64,000 nt of DNA from Cyclobacterium sp. (GCF_014762705.1 NZ_JABURL010000123.1:1-64000), one strand, 5' to 3'. Positions 36,273-45,943 are shown, numbered from the stretch's first letter. The notes: generated from the sequence alone by a model not told the origin. A program made the numbers and translations.

Positions 36273-36797
36273 ATGGTTAGATATTTAGGTTTTTCACTCT
36301 TTTTATTGGTATTTTTTCGCGCATTTCAGGGCCAGGCACAGGTCGTGGAAGAAATCAAAACGGCTGGCCAGATTTATGCCTATGCGCAGCTTCATGGGGA
36401 CCATGAGATTCTGCTTGATTTTACTTATCCCGCGCTGATTGAAAAAGCCGGGGGCAGAGATGCCATGAAAAACATATTGAAGCAGATCCAGGAAACCAAA
36501 CACAAAAAAGGACAGCATTTGACCTCTGTGGAGTTTGGAGACCAGATCCAATCGGTCAGTGTCAAAGATGAAATTCACGCCATTGTGCCCATTACACTTG
36601 TCACCAAGGTACCGGGAGGCACGCTCACCAGCAGCAGTAACCTAATCGCCGTTGGTACGGAAAACCGGGAAAATTGGTACTTTATAGAGACCACCGCTCT
36701 GGAAGAAAGAAACATCAAAAAGGTGCTTCCCAATTGGGATCATAGCCTTACTTTGCCTTTCAAAAAAGCGCCGGTATTCAAGGAAGACAAGCGTTGA
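36273..36797 (+). CDS. Secreted protein of unknown function
   Basis: 174 residues. A signal peptide (MVRYLGFSLFLLVFFRAF then QGQAQ) leads a mature domain of about 150 residues that begins with a helix (EEIKTAGQIYAYAQLHGDHEILLDFTYPALIEKAGG) and continues with beta strands, a layout like small NTF2-like or DUF4440-like periplasmic proteins. That likeness is weak. There are no cysteines. It converges on the SDR gene, whose stop is 11 bases away. Function unknown. Confidence 0.65.
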   Translation: MVRYLGFSLFLLVFFRAFQGQAQVVEEIKTAGQIYAYAQLHGDHEILLDFTYPALIEKAGGRDAMKNILKQIQETKHKKGQHLTSVEFGDQIQSVSVKDEIHAIVPITLVTKVPGGTLTSSSNLIAVGTENRENWYFIETTALEERNIKKVLPNWDHSLTLPFKKAPVFKEDKR

Positions 36798-36808
36798 GCG
36801 TTATCACA

Positions 36809-37681
36809 TCATTTCTTTCCCTTCCTTTTCTCTTCCATGGCATCCCACCATTCATTTTTGATGGAACTCAAGCCATTGAACTGGCCTGCACCCTGAAGCC
36901 ATTCACCACCATCGATGGTAATGATTTCGCCATTGATAAAAGCCGAATATGGAGAGATCAAATAAGCAGCCAGGTTGGCCAATTCCTGATGTTCCCCTAC
37001 CCTTTCCAGCGGAACTCTTCTTGCAGGATTAAATTTATCTGCAAGTTCCCCGGGCAATAGTCGCTGCCAGGCTCCTTCGGTTGGAAAGGGGCCGGGAGCA
37101 ATGGCATTGCTCCGAATACCATAAGGAGCCCACTCTACGGCCAAAGAGCGGGTCATGGCCAAAACACCGGCTTTTGCCGCTGCACTGGGCACCACAAAAG
37201 CAGAACCGGTAAAGGCATAGGTGGTCACAATATTCAGGAAGGTCCCTGCTTCCTTTTCCCTGATCCATTCTCTTCCTGCCACCAGGGTAAGATTTGCTGA
37301 TCCTTTTAGAACAATATCCAGGATGGTATGAAAGGCATTAGCAGAAAGCCTCTCCGTCGGAGAAATGAAATTAGCGGCAGCATTGTTGACCACCACATCA
37401 ACTTTACCGTAATGCTGCCTGGCTTTCCCATACATTTCTTCCACCTGATCATAATCCCTCACGTCACAAGCCAAAGGCAACAGGTCCCCTCCGGTTTGTT
37501 CCCTCAATTTATCCGCTGTCTTTTCCAGAACTTCCATTTTCCGGCTACTGATGACCAGCCTCGCCCCGAGGGTCAGAAAATACCTGGCCATGGATTTTCC
37601 CAATCCCGTGCCCCCACCGGTTACCAGGACTACCTGATCCTTTAGCGCATCGGCCACCAACATCCCTTGATTATATTTCAT
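36809..37681 (-). CDS. Short-chain dehydrogenase, 2,4-dienoyl-CoA reductase-like
   Basis: 290 residues. The NADP-binding motif TGGGTGLGKSM (21-31) and VNNAAANF (98-105) define a classical-length SDR. The active-site Tyr is missing: the YxxxK position reads S166-A-A-A-K170. Loss of this Tyr is characteristic of the 2,4-dienoyl-CoA reductase subgroup, and GGGTGLGKSMA, AVEWAPYGIRSNAIAPGPFPTEGA and the C-terminal extension also fit it. It probably acts in breakdown of polyunsaturated acyl chains, but may be a related enoyl or ketoacyl reductase. Its leader (TATAAACAGATG on the minus strand) matches that of the MDR gene at 54391. Confidence 0.85.
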   Translation of the reverse strand: MKYNQGMLVADALKDQVVLVTGGGTGLGKSMARYFLTLGARLVISSRKMEVLEKTADKLREQTGGDLLPLACDVRDYDQVEEMYGKARQHYGKVDVVVNNAAANFISPTERLSANAFHTILDIVLKGSANLTLVAGREWIREKEAGTFLNIVTTYAFTGSAFVVPSAAAKAGVLAMTRSLAVEWAPYGIRSNAIAPGPFPTEGAWQRLLPGELADKFNPARRVPLERVGEHQELANLAAYLISPYSAFINGEIITIDGGEWLQGAGQFNGLSSIKNEWWDAMEEKRKGKK

Positions 37682-38076
37682 CTGTTTATAATTTGTTTTT
37701 AATAGGCCGCATGCCTGCCTGTAGACAGACAGGGAATCTTTGACGATTAAAATAATCTTTGCCCGGTGTGTTTAATGATGATTTTAATCGTGTCGATTTC
37801 ATGTGTTTATAATTGTTTTATATAGCCATAACTTGTCCCGCACCGTAGGTCGGGATGCTTGTCTTTCGGGGAGATTCTCGCATTTTGCCCCGAACCCTAT
37901 CGGGGCATCCGGCTCTTCGTGCCTTGCGACATCCCTGATTTCATAAGCTTGCGGTATTTAGGCAAACTTATTTTTAAAATACGTAATTTTATGATCAATC
38001 AAATGATTGGGTTAAAGTTTATTTATCTTTGGCCGATTAACTGATTAGGAAACACCCGAAAAATGTCACGTTTCTC
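37682..38076. repeat. Intergenic region with palindromic repeats
   Basis: The 395-base gap holds an imperfect palindrome CCTGCCTGT/ACAGACAGG (37714-37733), a short TCCCG/CGGGA hairpin (37836-37855), and the block GCACCG-AGGT...GGGGAGATTCTCGCA (37840-37881) followed by a perfect 8-bp hairpin TGCCCCGA/TCGGGGCA (37886-37907). A diverged copy of that block with its own hairpin lies at 54430-54484. No gene is supported here. Confidence 0.55.
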
Positions 38077-38883
38077 ATGAAATCTATTTTCAGATACATT
38101 CTTTTCCTTTTTTTGCTTTCCTGTAACCTGGACAATAACAGGGAATTGCAGATTGATCAGTCCTATGAGGGGGAAGAAGCCTATTGGGTTTCTAAATCCA
38201 TGGACGAACACCTGCACCTTGCTTTTTATGATTTGGAAGCATTCAAAAAGAAGGCTTTTACCGATAGCCTGCCTGGCTGTCCTTCGGTATTATTTTCCAC
38301 CGATTCACTAAGCCTTACCCTTAATTATGATCAAGCCGCTTGTGAAGATGCAGGCAACTCAGAGTTTGAGGGCTCCATCCAGCTTCAGTACAGCCTCCCT
38401 TCTCCGGGCAGCAACGACACCCTTCAACTGAATTTCCAAAACTACCACAAAGAAAACACAAAGGTACAGGGCGCGAGGGTTTTCTATATCGCCAGAAAAC
38501 GTACAGATAGTAAACTATTGATTGAGGAAACTGATTCGCTGTTATTGGTTAACAACTTTGGCTCCAGCACCCGTATCAGACCACGGCTTGAGCATCAAGC
38601 CCAGTTTCAATCGGGTGTCTTGACAGAAATCAGCAGCAGTGGCGACATGACAGGTAGAAATTGGAGTGGAAATGAAATCATGATTAACCTATCCAAAACA
38701 ACAGGATCTGAATGCCTGTCCAGCTCTATTTTCAGACCTACTTCGGGATCTGAAACCTGGACCATTTTGAGAACTGGCGGAGGCAATGTCATCCATGAAT
38801 TGGTTTATTCCGAAACCGGAGATTGCGAGACCAAAACCACCATCCGTTTATCTGAAGGAGTGGTGATGGAAAAAAGCCCCTGA
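38077..38883 (+). CDS. Lipoprotein of unknown function
   Basis: 268 residues. The signal sequence ends in the lipobox FLLSC. The mature protein begins with an acidic linker, then a mostly beta chain of about 230 residues. Cysteines in PGCPS, AACED, SECLSS and GDCETK could form two disulfides. I do not recognise a family. It converges on the LytTR regulator gene 8 bases away, with no operon partner. Confidence 0.65.
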   Translation: MKSIFRYILFLFLLSCNLDNNRELQIDQSYEGEEAYWVSKSMDEHLHLAFYDLEAFKKKAFTDSLPGCPSVLFSTDSLSLTLNYDQAACEDAGNSEFEGSIQLQYSLPSPGSNDTLQLNFQNYHKENTKVQGARVFYIARKRTDSKLLIEETDSLLLVNNFGSSTRIRPRLEHQAQFQSGVLTEISSSGDMTGRNWSGNEIMINLSKTTGSECLSSSIFRPTSGSETWTILRTGGGNVIHELVYSETGDCETKTTIRLSEGVVMEKSP

Positions 38884-38891
38884 AGGTAGAT

Positions 38892-39638
38892 CTACATGGC
38901 CCGCAAAGCTGCTAGCAACGCTTCTTTTTTTCTGGTTGATACGTCTATTTCGGATCCATTTTCCAAAATCAGGGTTCCACCTTTCCCTTTTTTAAATTGT
39001 TTTACCTTGGAAAGATTAACCAGATGGCTGTTGTGAACCCTGAAAAATCCCAATACCTGTAACATGGACTCGAATTCTTTGAGGGTTTTAGCCACAGTGA
39101 TTTTTTGTTTGTTTTGAAAATGTATGACCGTGTAGTTTACGTCGGCTTGCAAGTGGCTTATTTCGTCCAACTCCACAAAAACAAGTCCCTCTTGTGTAGG
39201 AATCGGAATCTTTTTTTTGGCCATGTAGAAAGCAGGCAAAACCTCTGCAGCTCTGACCAAAGCTTCGGGTTTCCGGTCAGATTTTGACTTAATTTTTTCT
39301 AATGTTAGCAGCAATTCATCGGGATCAATGGGTTTTAGCAGGTAGTCAAGGGCATTGGCTTTGATCGCTTCTATCGCATACCTTTCATGTGCTGTTGTGA
39401 ATACCAATGCAAAGGGCGGGTCTTTTTTCCCATTTAACCAATTAAACACAAGCTCCTCATCCAATTCAATATCCAGAAAAACAACATCCGGGACATTGCT
39501 TTCCAAAAAGACATCCAAAGATTCTGTATCTGAAAATGATCCCAAAACCTTTACTTTTTCATTTGCATATACCGCCAGCAAATTTTCCAACCTGCTTCTG
39601 CAGTGGTCTTCGTCGTCTATGATTATCGCATTCAGCAT
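38892..39638 (-). CDS. LytTR-family response regulator
   Basis: 248 residues from the ATG at 39638, whose first bases overlap the kinase stop (ATGCTGA). A longer frame exists but its extra residues are not receiver-like. The receiver domain (1-120) has acidic residues D8, D9 and E10, phospho-acceptor D56 (VVFLDIEL) and Lys in LLKPID. The LytTR DNA-binding domain (about 140-245) shows the typical HNSHLVNLSKVKQF block. It should be phosphorylated by the kinase encoded just upstream and control transcription. Confidence 0.93.
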   Translation of the reverse strand: MLNAIIIDDEDHCRSRLENLLAVYANEKVKVLGSFSDTESLDVFLESNVPDVVFLDIELDEELVFNWLNGKKDPPFALVFTTAHERYAIEAIKANALDYLLKPIDPDELLLTLEKIKSKSDRKPEALVRAAEVLPAFYMAKKKIPIPTQEGLVFVELDEISHLQADVNYTVIHFQNKQKITVAKTLKEFESMLQVLGFFRVHNSHLVNLSKVKQFKKGKGGTLILENGSEIDVSTRKKEALLAALRAM

Positions 39639-41728
39639 AATTCCGGCAATTCCAATTCTACCCGATATCCTGTATCCATAGCCCCATGCTGAACCCTGGC
39701 TTTTGCCTTTCTGGATTGGTTCCAAACCGATATCCTGTCTTCAGTAAGGCGCATCCCCATCGAGTGCCCATTTTTGATTTTCTTAAGCGGCTCCGGTCCA
39801 TCAAGGCCTTTGCCATTGTCCTCTACGATTAAGGTAATCCCATTACCTGATTTCCTGATGACTACCCTTATTTCACCCGGAATTTCGTTCTTTTTTGAAA
39901 AACCATGCCAAATGCTGTTTTCTACATAAGGTTGGAGCAATAAGGGAGGCACCTGGATTTTATCGGAATCAATTCCGGATTCAAGATCAATTACGTAGGA
40001 AAATTTACCGTTAAATCGAAAAGCCTCCAGTTGCATGTATATTTCCAACATTTGCAAATCCTCCTTTAATGAAATGGTTTGTTCTCCACTTTTTTCCAGG
40101 ATCATGCGCATCAATTTTGCAAATTTACCCAGGTAATAGTCAGCGGTAATCGGGTCATGCTTTAAAATAAAATCGCTGATCGCATTGAGGGAATTAAAAA
40201 TAAAATGAGGATTGAGCTGAGCTTTGAGCCATTTCATTTCTGTTTCTGCAATTTTTTGTTTCAATGCTGCCTCCTGCTCCCTTTCTCTTGCATCTCTTTT
40301 TTTCTTGTATAAAACGGCGACCACCAGAAAGAAAAATACAAAAAACACAAAGACCCCTGCTATCAATTGCTTTTTATAAGCTTGTTCTTCCACCGCTGTT
40401 TTGCCCATGGCCAGGGCCTTTTCATGGGAGGCCTTTAAAAGCATTTCCTTTTTATCGAATTCAAATCTGGCTTGTTGGCGGAGCAATTCTTTTTGTTTTT
40501 CATCATTAAAAATACTATCCCTGAATTCCAGGTGCTTTTTATGCCAGAAAAGGGCATTTTCAAAATCATCCTTTAAGGCATGGGTATTGCTCAAACCTAA
40601 ATACACATCCTGGAGCAAAGATTTTGCTCCAGAACGCAAAGCCATAACCCTTCCCTTTTCCTGCCATTCCAGTGATTTGCTGATTTTGTTTTCGGGGGTA
40701 ATGGACTCAAATGGCAATAAATCAGGTGGCATAGCAGCGATCAGCTTACCCAATAAGTGGTAATTCATCGCCCCGTTTTCCAGATCGTTGGTTTGTTCAT
40801 AAGCCTTGATAGCCTGCAGATGGAAATAATAGGCTGAATCATACTGCTTCAAATTTAAATGCACCCTTCCCATATTGGTCAGGTCACTTCCTATTCTTCT
40901 GAGATTGCCAATTTCTTTGTTTATGGCAAGGGAATGATTAAAATGAATCAATGCCTCTTCATGCACTTTGTTTAGATCCAGAATAACGCCCATATTACCC
41001 AAAGCATTGGCCATGCCCTGTTGGTTTCCTGCTTTTTCAAACCATTCATAGGCGCGTTGCTGATAATTAAAGGCCGTATCAAGTTCTCCTGTATTCTTAT
41101 AGACCAAACCGATATTGGTGGCAAGATTTGCCTGTAACAATTCCTCCTCTTCCGGCATCAATTTCAAAGCTTCAAAAAAAGCCGCCAATGCTTTCGGGTA
41201 ATCTGCCAAAGAAAGGTATACCACACCCAAATTGGATAAGTTATAATAAATCCCCGGTGCATGGCTCATGGTTTGGAAACGGGAAATCGCCTCCTCATGA
41301 CTTCGAATGGCCTCCAGAAAATCGGACTGATTGTATTGGATCAGGGCCATGTTACTCAGGGCTTTTGCCACACCCAATTCATTTTTCAAGGAGGTGTGTA
41401 TTTTCATGGCCTCCATGTAGGCTTTTAAGGCCAAAGAATCCTCTCCTTTGGCCCAATAATTTGAGCCCAGGTTGTTCCAGGAAACTGCCTGATAATGTTG
41501 ATGCTTCAGTTTTTCTGCCAGATTCCTTGCCATTTGGGCATAGTAGATTCCGGAATCAGGCTTAATGCTATAAAAAGCATAAGCCATTTCATTCCATAGC
41601 ATGATTTTAGTAGTGTCAGGAATACCGGTCCGCTGTACAATTTGCCGGAGACTGTCCAATTCATTTCGCTGACCGAAGGCCGTCAGGCAAGGAGTTATTA
41701 CCCATATCCAAACAACAATTAACCTCAT
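39632..41728 (-). CDS. TPR-repeat sensor histidine kinase, LytS/YehU type
   Basis: 698 residues. A signal peptide (about 1-19) is followed by a periplasmic array of tetratricopeptide repeats (about 50-420), a coiled coil, one membrane segment (about 455-475), and the His_kinase domain with LKAQLNPHFIFNSLNAISDFI, where the H of NPHF is phosphorylated. The ATP-binding lobe has VENSIWHGF (N box) and VEDNGKGL (G1). The target is the LytTR regulator whose gene overlaps its stop by seven bases. This architecture is common in Bacteroidota; the signal sensed by the TPRs is not known. Confidence 0.92.
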   Translation of the reverse strand: MRLIVVWIWVITPCLTAFGQRNELDSLRQIVQRTGIPDTTKIMLWNEMAYAFYSIKPDSGIYYAQMARNLAEKLKHQHYQAVSWNNLGSNYWAKGEDSLALKAYMEAMKIHTSLKNELGVAKALSNMALIQYNQSDFLEAIRSHEEAISRFQTMSHAPGIYYNLSNLGVVYLSLADYPKALAAFFEALKLMPEEEELLQANLATNIGLVYKNTGELDTAFNYQQRAYEWFEKAGNQQGMANALGNMGVILDLNKVHEEALIHFNHSLAINKEIGNLRRIGSDLTNMGRVHLNLKQYDSAYYFHLQAIKAYEQTNDLENGAMNYHLLGKLIAAMPPDLLPFESITPENKISKSLEWQEKGRVMALRSGAKSLLQDVYLGLSNTHALKDDFENALFWHKKHLEFRDSIFNDEKQKELLRQQARFEFDKKEMLLKASHEKALAMGKTAVEEQAYKKQLIAGVFVFFVFFFLVVAVLYKKKRDAREREQEAALKQKIAETEMKWLKAQLNPHFIFNSLNAISDFILKHDPITADYYLGKFAKLMRMILEKSGEQTISLKEDLQMLEIYMQLEAFRFNGKFSYVIDLESGIDSDKIQVPPLLLQPYVENSIWHGFSKKNEIPGEIRVVIRKSGNGITLIVEDNGKGLDGPEPLKKIKNGHSMGMRLTEDRISVWNQSRKAKARVQHGAMDTGYRVELELPELC

Positions 41729-41886
41729 GATTCAACTTAATCCGACTACAAAATACTTCTTTATTGTATCATTTACTAAATTAAGACAGGCAAAAAATAA
41801 ATGAATGCCAGCACTTAATCAATCTGACTTTTGGATATTAACTAAGGGAGGTACATTGAAGCCAAAACGATATAAAAAATTTGGCT

Positions 41887-42489
41887 ATGAAAATTACAAG
41901 TTATTTACACCAGAATACATATAGTTTATTGACATTATGTAGCATTTGTTTTCTTTTCCTGTTTTATTCAGGTGCTCAGGGTCAGGCTTTTGATAAAGGC
42001 ACAAAAGTAGTCAGCGCCGGAATAGGAATCGGGAGTTCCCTTGGAAGTTTTTCCCACAATTCCCAAACCCCGGCCATAAGTGTTCAATATGAGCAAGGGG
42101 TATGGGATGCGGGCGCAGATGGGGTTGTCAGCCTCGGGGCTTATGTGGGGTACAAAAGCTTTGGTTGGAAAACAGAAACCTCCGGCTTCAACACTTCAGC
42201 CAGCTGGAAATACACCATTATCGGCATCAGAAGTGCCTATCATTATCAAGGGCTGGACAACGAGGACCTGGATGTTTACGGGGGCTTGATGCTGGCTGCT
42301 AATTTACTTAATTATTCTTACACTGATTCCCAGGGTAATCGTCAGGGGGCTGGAAATTTTGGCAACAGTACAGGGCTGACTTTGTATCTTGGGGGGCGCT
42401 ATTATTTCTCTCCTATGGCTGCTGGCTTTGCTGAAATAGGCTACGGTATTTCCTACCTGAACCTTGGATTGGCCCTTAGATTTCAATAG
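41887..42489 (+). CDS. Outer-membrane beta-barrel-like protein, unknown function
   Basis: 200 residues from the ATG at 41887; a TTG two codons before is in frame. The long N-region with a hydrophobic core (YSLLTLCSICFLFLFYSG, then AQGQA) is a signal peptide. The mature chain is glycine- and aromatic-rich with alternating strands (VVSLGAYVGYKSFGW, YGGLMLAANLLNYSY, LTLYLGGRYYFS, AEIGYGISYLNLGLALRF), as in small porin-like barrels of eight or so strands. Its end overlaps the convergent AstE-like gene by seven bases. Confidence 0.75.
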   Translation: MKITSYLHQNTYSLLTLCSICFLFLFYSGAQGQAFDKGTKVVSAGIGIGSSLGSFSHNSQTPAISVQYEQGVWDAGADGVVSLGAYVGYKSFGWKTETSGFNTSASWKYTIIGIRSAYHYQGLDNEDLDVYGGLMLAANLLNYSYTDSQGNRQGAGNFGNSTGLTLYLGGRYYFSPMAAGFAEIGYGISYLNLGLALRFQ

Positions 42490-43448
42490 TGTTCGGCCAA
42501 TTTATTGGAACTTGTCCTTCCTATATGGACAAGGGCATCACCGGCATTGACTACAGGTTGATTATTGATGCCAATGACATGTCCCGAAGAAGAGCTCTTT
42601 ACAGGAACTTTTACCTGTCCGTAAGGGTCAGATATTTTTGCCAATACCTGACCTCTCTTTACTTCATCTCCCAATGATACCGAAGCATTGAAAATTCCGG
42701 AAATTTTCGCCCTGACCCAGCCACTTTCCTGAATCTTCAATGTTCTTACCGGTGGAAAATCGCCTGCTATCATGTCCAGATGTTTCAAGAGTCTTCCGGT
42801 ACCCATGATACCCTCCTGAATCACCTGTTCATCCAAACGCATGGATTCTCCCCCTTCGAAAACCAAAATATGTTTCTTGTTTTTATAAGCTTCCTTACGG
42901 AAGGACTTGTCGATATGGGGAGAATTTACGGTGAAATTAGCCCCAAAGATCTCTGCCAATTTTAACCCAGTCTTATCCCTGAAATCCACCCTTACCTGGG
43001 GATAATTGGAAAGCATCCTTCCCCCGGTGTGGAAGTCTATACCGAAATCTATTTGAGGGATGATCTCGTGTGTCATGATATAGGCAATCTGAGAGGCCAG
43101 AGACCCTTTACTGCTTCCGGGAAAACTCCTGTTGAGATCTCTTCCATCGGGAAATGTTCTGGAATTACTTAAAAACCCATACACATTTACAAGTGGAATA
43201 AAAATAAGGGTACCCTTTTTGGGCTCATAGATATTTTCTTCCAGCATTCTCTTTACCGTGACAATACCATTAATTTCATCTCCATGGACTCCCCCACTGA
43301 TCAAAACGGTAGGGCCAGGATTACTGGAACTCCGGATAAAAACCGGCAAATCGATAAGGGTATGGGTAGGAAGCCTTGCAATGGCTATCTCTATGTTCAG
43401 GGTTTGGCCGGGCCTTACCCTGATACCATTTATCACCATTTCTTTCAT
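42483..43448 (-). CDS. Succinylglutamate desuccinylase/aspartoacylase family hydrolase
   Basis: 321 residues. It is a zinc carboxypeptidase-fold deacylase. SGGVHGDEINGI supplies the first His and Glu zinc ligands, FIPLVNVYGFLSNSRTFPDGRDLNRSFPG carries the Asn-Arg substrate block, and IDFHTGG supplies the second His. A C-terminal biotinyl-lipoyl-like domain (about 235-310; VSLGDEVKRGQVLAKISD) is typical of this subgroup. Relatives in Bacteroidota often lie near rimK-type ligases, which is not the case here. It probably removes an acyl or amino-acyl group from a small molecule or peptide. Confidence 0.85.
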   Translation of the reverse strand: MKEMVINGIRVRPGQTLNIEIAIARLPTHTLIDLPVFIRSSSNPGPTVLISGGVHGDEINGIVTVKRMLEENIYEPKKGTLIFIPLVNVYGFLSNSRTFPDGRDLNRSFPGSSKGSLASQIAYIMTHEIIPQIDFGIDFHTGGRMLSNYPQVRVDFRDKTGLKLAEIFGANFTVNSPHIDKSFRKEAYKNKKHILVFEGGESMRLDEQVIQEGIMGTGRLLKHLDMIAGDFPPVRTLKIQESGWVRAKISGIFNASVSLGDEVKRGQVLAKISDPYGQVKVPVKSSSSGHVIGINNQPVVNAGDALVHIGRTSSNKLAEHY

Positions 43449-43563
43449 AAAAAAGCAGACTATAATTATTTTTCCATAATGTTTAACCGCTACTTTTTAG
43501 GGCTAAATTGCTGGATTTTTTTTCTATTTGGTCAAATAACCTTTAATTCGTGGTATATTTTAT

Positions 43564-44607
43564 ATGATGAAGATACAAGAAAATATTTCTTTAAGTGCCT
43601 ATAATACTTTTGGAATAAACAAAAAAGCCCGATTTTTATATGAAGCTGAAAGCAAGGAGGACGTACTTTACGCTTTTAACCAGTCCCGTCAATTAAACAA
43701 GCCCCTATTCGTTCTTGGAGGAGGAAGTAATATTTTATTGCTCGAGGACCTGGATGCGGTGGTACTGAAAATCAACATTCAGGGAATTGACAGCATCCGG
43801 GAAGATGGTGAGCAGGTGATACTGAAAGTAGGCGCAGGTGTGGTATGGCACGATTTGGTGAAGTATTCCATAGAAATGGGATTAAGTGGTTTGGAAAACC
43901 TTTCCCTAATTCCCGGTACGGTGGGAGCTGCTCCCATGCAAAATATTGGTGCCTACGGGGTGGAAATCAAATCGGTATTTGATCATCTGGAAGCCATGGA
44001 AATTGCATCCGGACAATCCAGGGTGTTTACCGGGCAGGATTGCAGGTTTGGCTATAGGGAAAGTATCTTCAAAAATAAATTAAAGGGGAAGTATATCATC
44101 ACTCATGTTGCCTTCAGGCTTAGCAAAAACCACGAACCCAATATAAATTATGGAGACATCCGACTCACCCTGAAGGAAATGGGAAATGCTTATCCAAGCC
44201 CTGCCAATATCAGTGAAGCAGTAGTGAAAATCCGGCAACAAAAACTTCCTGATCCAAAAGAATTGGGGAATGCCGGAAGTTTCTTCAAAAATCCAACCAT
44301 ACCCCAGGTTGACTTCAATCAGCTTAAGAACCAATACCCGGAAATTCCGGGCTATCCCATTGAAGACAACATGGTGAAAATCCCGGCAGCATGGCTGATA
44401 GACACTGCCGGCTGGAAGGGAAAACGGTGGGGAGCTGTAGGCGTGCATGAAAAACAACCCCTTGTTCTGGTAAATTACGGCGGAGGTACCGGAACGGACA
44501 TACTCGAATTGAGCGGGAAAATCCAGGCTGATATTGTGGCCAAATTTGGCATACAGCTTGAAAGGGAAGTTAATACCGTCAGCTCGGAAAATTTGATCCA
44601 GCTTTGA
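43564..44607 (+). CDS. murB: UDP-N-acetylenolpyruvoylglucosamine reductase MurB
   Basis: 347 residues, the longer type I-like form. It reduces the enolpyruvyl group with NADPH and FAD to give UDP-MurNAc for peptidoglycan. Blocks visible: NTFGINKKA, LGGGSNILL (FAD binding), LIPGTVGAAPMQNIGAYG, FGYRESIFK, and GNAGSFFKNP with the catalytic Ser. The late catalytic Glu region and the C-terminal lobe are complete. Two adjacent ATG codons (43564, 43567) could start it. A weak TATATTTT box lies at 43554-43561, just upstream, but too close for a normal leader. Confidence 0.95.
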   Translation: MMKIQENISLSAYNTFGINKKARFLYEAESKEDVLYAFNQSRQLNKPLFVLGGGSNILLLEDLDAVVLKINIQGIDSIREDGEQVILKVGAGVVWHDLVKYSIEMGLSGLENLSLIPGTVGAAPMQNIGAYGVEIKSVFDHLEAMEIASGQSRVFTGQDCRFGYRESIFKNKLKGKYIITHVAFRLSKNHEPNINYGDIRLTLKEMGNAYPSPANISEAVVKIRQQKLPDPKELGNAGSFFKNPTIPQVDFNQLKNQYPEIPGYPIEDNMVKIPAAWLIDTAGWKGKRWGAVGVHEKQPLVLVNYGGGTGTDILELSGKIQADIVAKFGIQLEREVNTVSSENLIQL

Positions 44608-44827
44608 AACCCGAGTTCAAGCCCAAAGGAATGGTACGCGAAACTGATTTGATTGTCCGGGGATGAGCCTTCTTGTATTTGATGGTTTTGGATATAACGC
44701 AGAATCGCTTATCTGGCAGTTATCAAATCCTCCTATGGATAGTACCTTCAAAGAATCCTTTAAAAGACCTGCCAATACCCGTTTGAGGACAAGGAAATTA
44801 TGAATTAAAACCTATTAAAAGGGCATA

Positions 44828-45310
44828 TCAAATCAAATCATCCTTTATTTGAAGCGTCTTTTGATAGTGTTCCACCCTCACTCCAAACTTCTCGAGAAAC
44901 ACCAATCCTTCATCAATTCCGATTCCTTTGTAGCTGGCATAGGAATACAAATAAACCACCTTTTGAATACCCATGGAATAGATGATTCGCGCACAAGGGA
45001 GACAAGGAGCCAGGGTCACATAAAGGGTGGATCCTTCGACAGAGGCCTTGTTTTTAACGGCATACAGGATAGCGTTTTGTTCAGCGTGCAATGCCAGTGA
45101 ACAGCTTCCTTTACTATCTCTGCTACATCCCACGTCTGGAAATTCTTCGTCACAATTATGGGTTCCTGAAGGAGGCCCATTATAACCTATGGAAATAATA
45201 CGGGTTTCTTTGGACAGGACAGCACCAACATGTTTTTTGATACAATGAGACCGTTGGGCAAGGCTGACTGCCAATTCCATAAAAATATCATCAAAATCTG
45301 GTTTGGCCAT
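44828..45310 (-). CDS. dCMP deaminase family protein
   Basis: 160 residues. It is a zinc-dependent cytidine/deoxycytidylate deaminase. HAEQNAI supplies the zinc-binding His and catalytic Glu; PCLPCARIIY supplies the two cysteines. The inserted segment CDEEFPDVGCSRDSKGSCSLALHAEQ is typical of dCMP deaminases, which add a structural zinc. It should convert dCMP to dUMP for thymidylate synthesis. It is monocistronic and diverges from the response-regulator gene. A possible TAnnTTTG box (TAGATTTG) is at 45393-45400 on the minus strand. Confidence 0.92.
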   Translation of the reverse strand: MAKPDFDDIFMELAVSLAQRSHCIKKHVGAVLSKETRIISIGYNGPPSGTHNCDEEFPDVGCSRDSKGSCSLALHAEQNAILYAVKNKASVEGSTLYVTLAPCLPCARIIYSMGIQKVVYLYSYASYKGIGIDEGLVFLEKFGVRVEHYQKTLQIKDDLI

Positions 45311-45484
45311 AATGTAAAATTCTGTTATTTAAAGATGAACCGGTTTCCTTCAGATAAGGCTATGTTTGAAAATTTTCCCGGGCATTAACTCACAAATCTA
45401 GTGTTTTTAACGTTTTCGATTAGTGAAAAAATTGGCTTAAAAAAAATAATCTTCACCATAATTTATTTATTGAAAATAAAATTC

Positions 45485-45492
45485 TACTTTTG
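45485..45492 (+). promoter_or_regulatory. Possible -7 element for the single-domain response regulator
   Basis: TACTTTTG matches TAnnTTTG, 42 bases before the ATG at 45535. A weak TTTA lies 19 bases upstream in the -33 position. Confidence 0.45.
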
Positions 45493-45534
45493 TATCAATT
45501 TATTTGCTTTTCAAAAACAAGTTTATGTATTTCA

Positions 45535-45912
45535 ATGGTTAAAATAGTTTTAATTGACGATGATCCTATCAGTATTTTTGTTACAGAAAAATTGATACAA
45601 CGGAATATCATGGAGCCTTGTAGGGTTTTCTCTTTTGACAATGCTATGGATGCCTTAAAAGACATTTATCACATCAACCCCCATTATTTATTTCTTGACC
45701 TGAATATGCCAGAAATGACTGGCTGGGATTTTTTGGAAGTTTTCAATCCTGTCAAAGCAGATCCTGAGATTTATATTTTAAGCAGTTCCGTTGATGAACG
45801 GGATATCATGAAGGCCAATCAATATGATAAAGTAAAGAAATACCTCTCCAAACCACTTATTAAGCAATATATCAATTTGATTTTTGGCAAATCCGGACAG
45901 GATTCCCACTGA
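45535..45912 (+). CDS. Single-domain response regulator
   Basis: 125 residues from the ATG at 45535, which starts the receiver domain directly (MVKIVLIDDDPISIF); an earlier TTG adds 15 unlikely residues. Acidic pocket D8-D10, phospho-acceptor D55 (LFLDLNMPEMTGW) and a conserved Lys (YLSKPL) are present. There is no output domain, so it acts through protein contacts or as a phosphate sink. No kinase gene is adjacent. Confidence 0.9.
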   Translation: MVKIVLIDDDPISIFVTEKLIQRNIMEPCRVFSFDNAMDALKDIYHINPHYLFLDLNMPEMTGWDFLEVFNPVKADPEIYILSSSVDERDIMKANQYDKVKKYLSKPLIKQYINLIFGKSGQDSH

Positions 45913-45943
45913 AAAAAATAATTTTTTTAGGCTAAGCAGAAAC

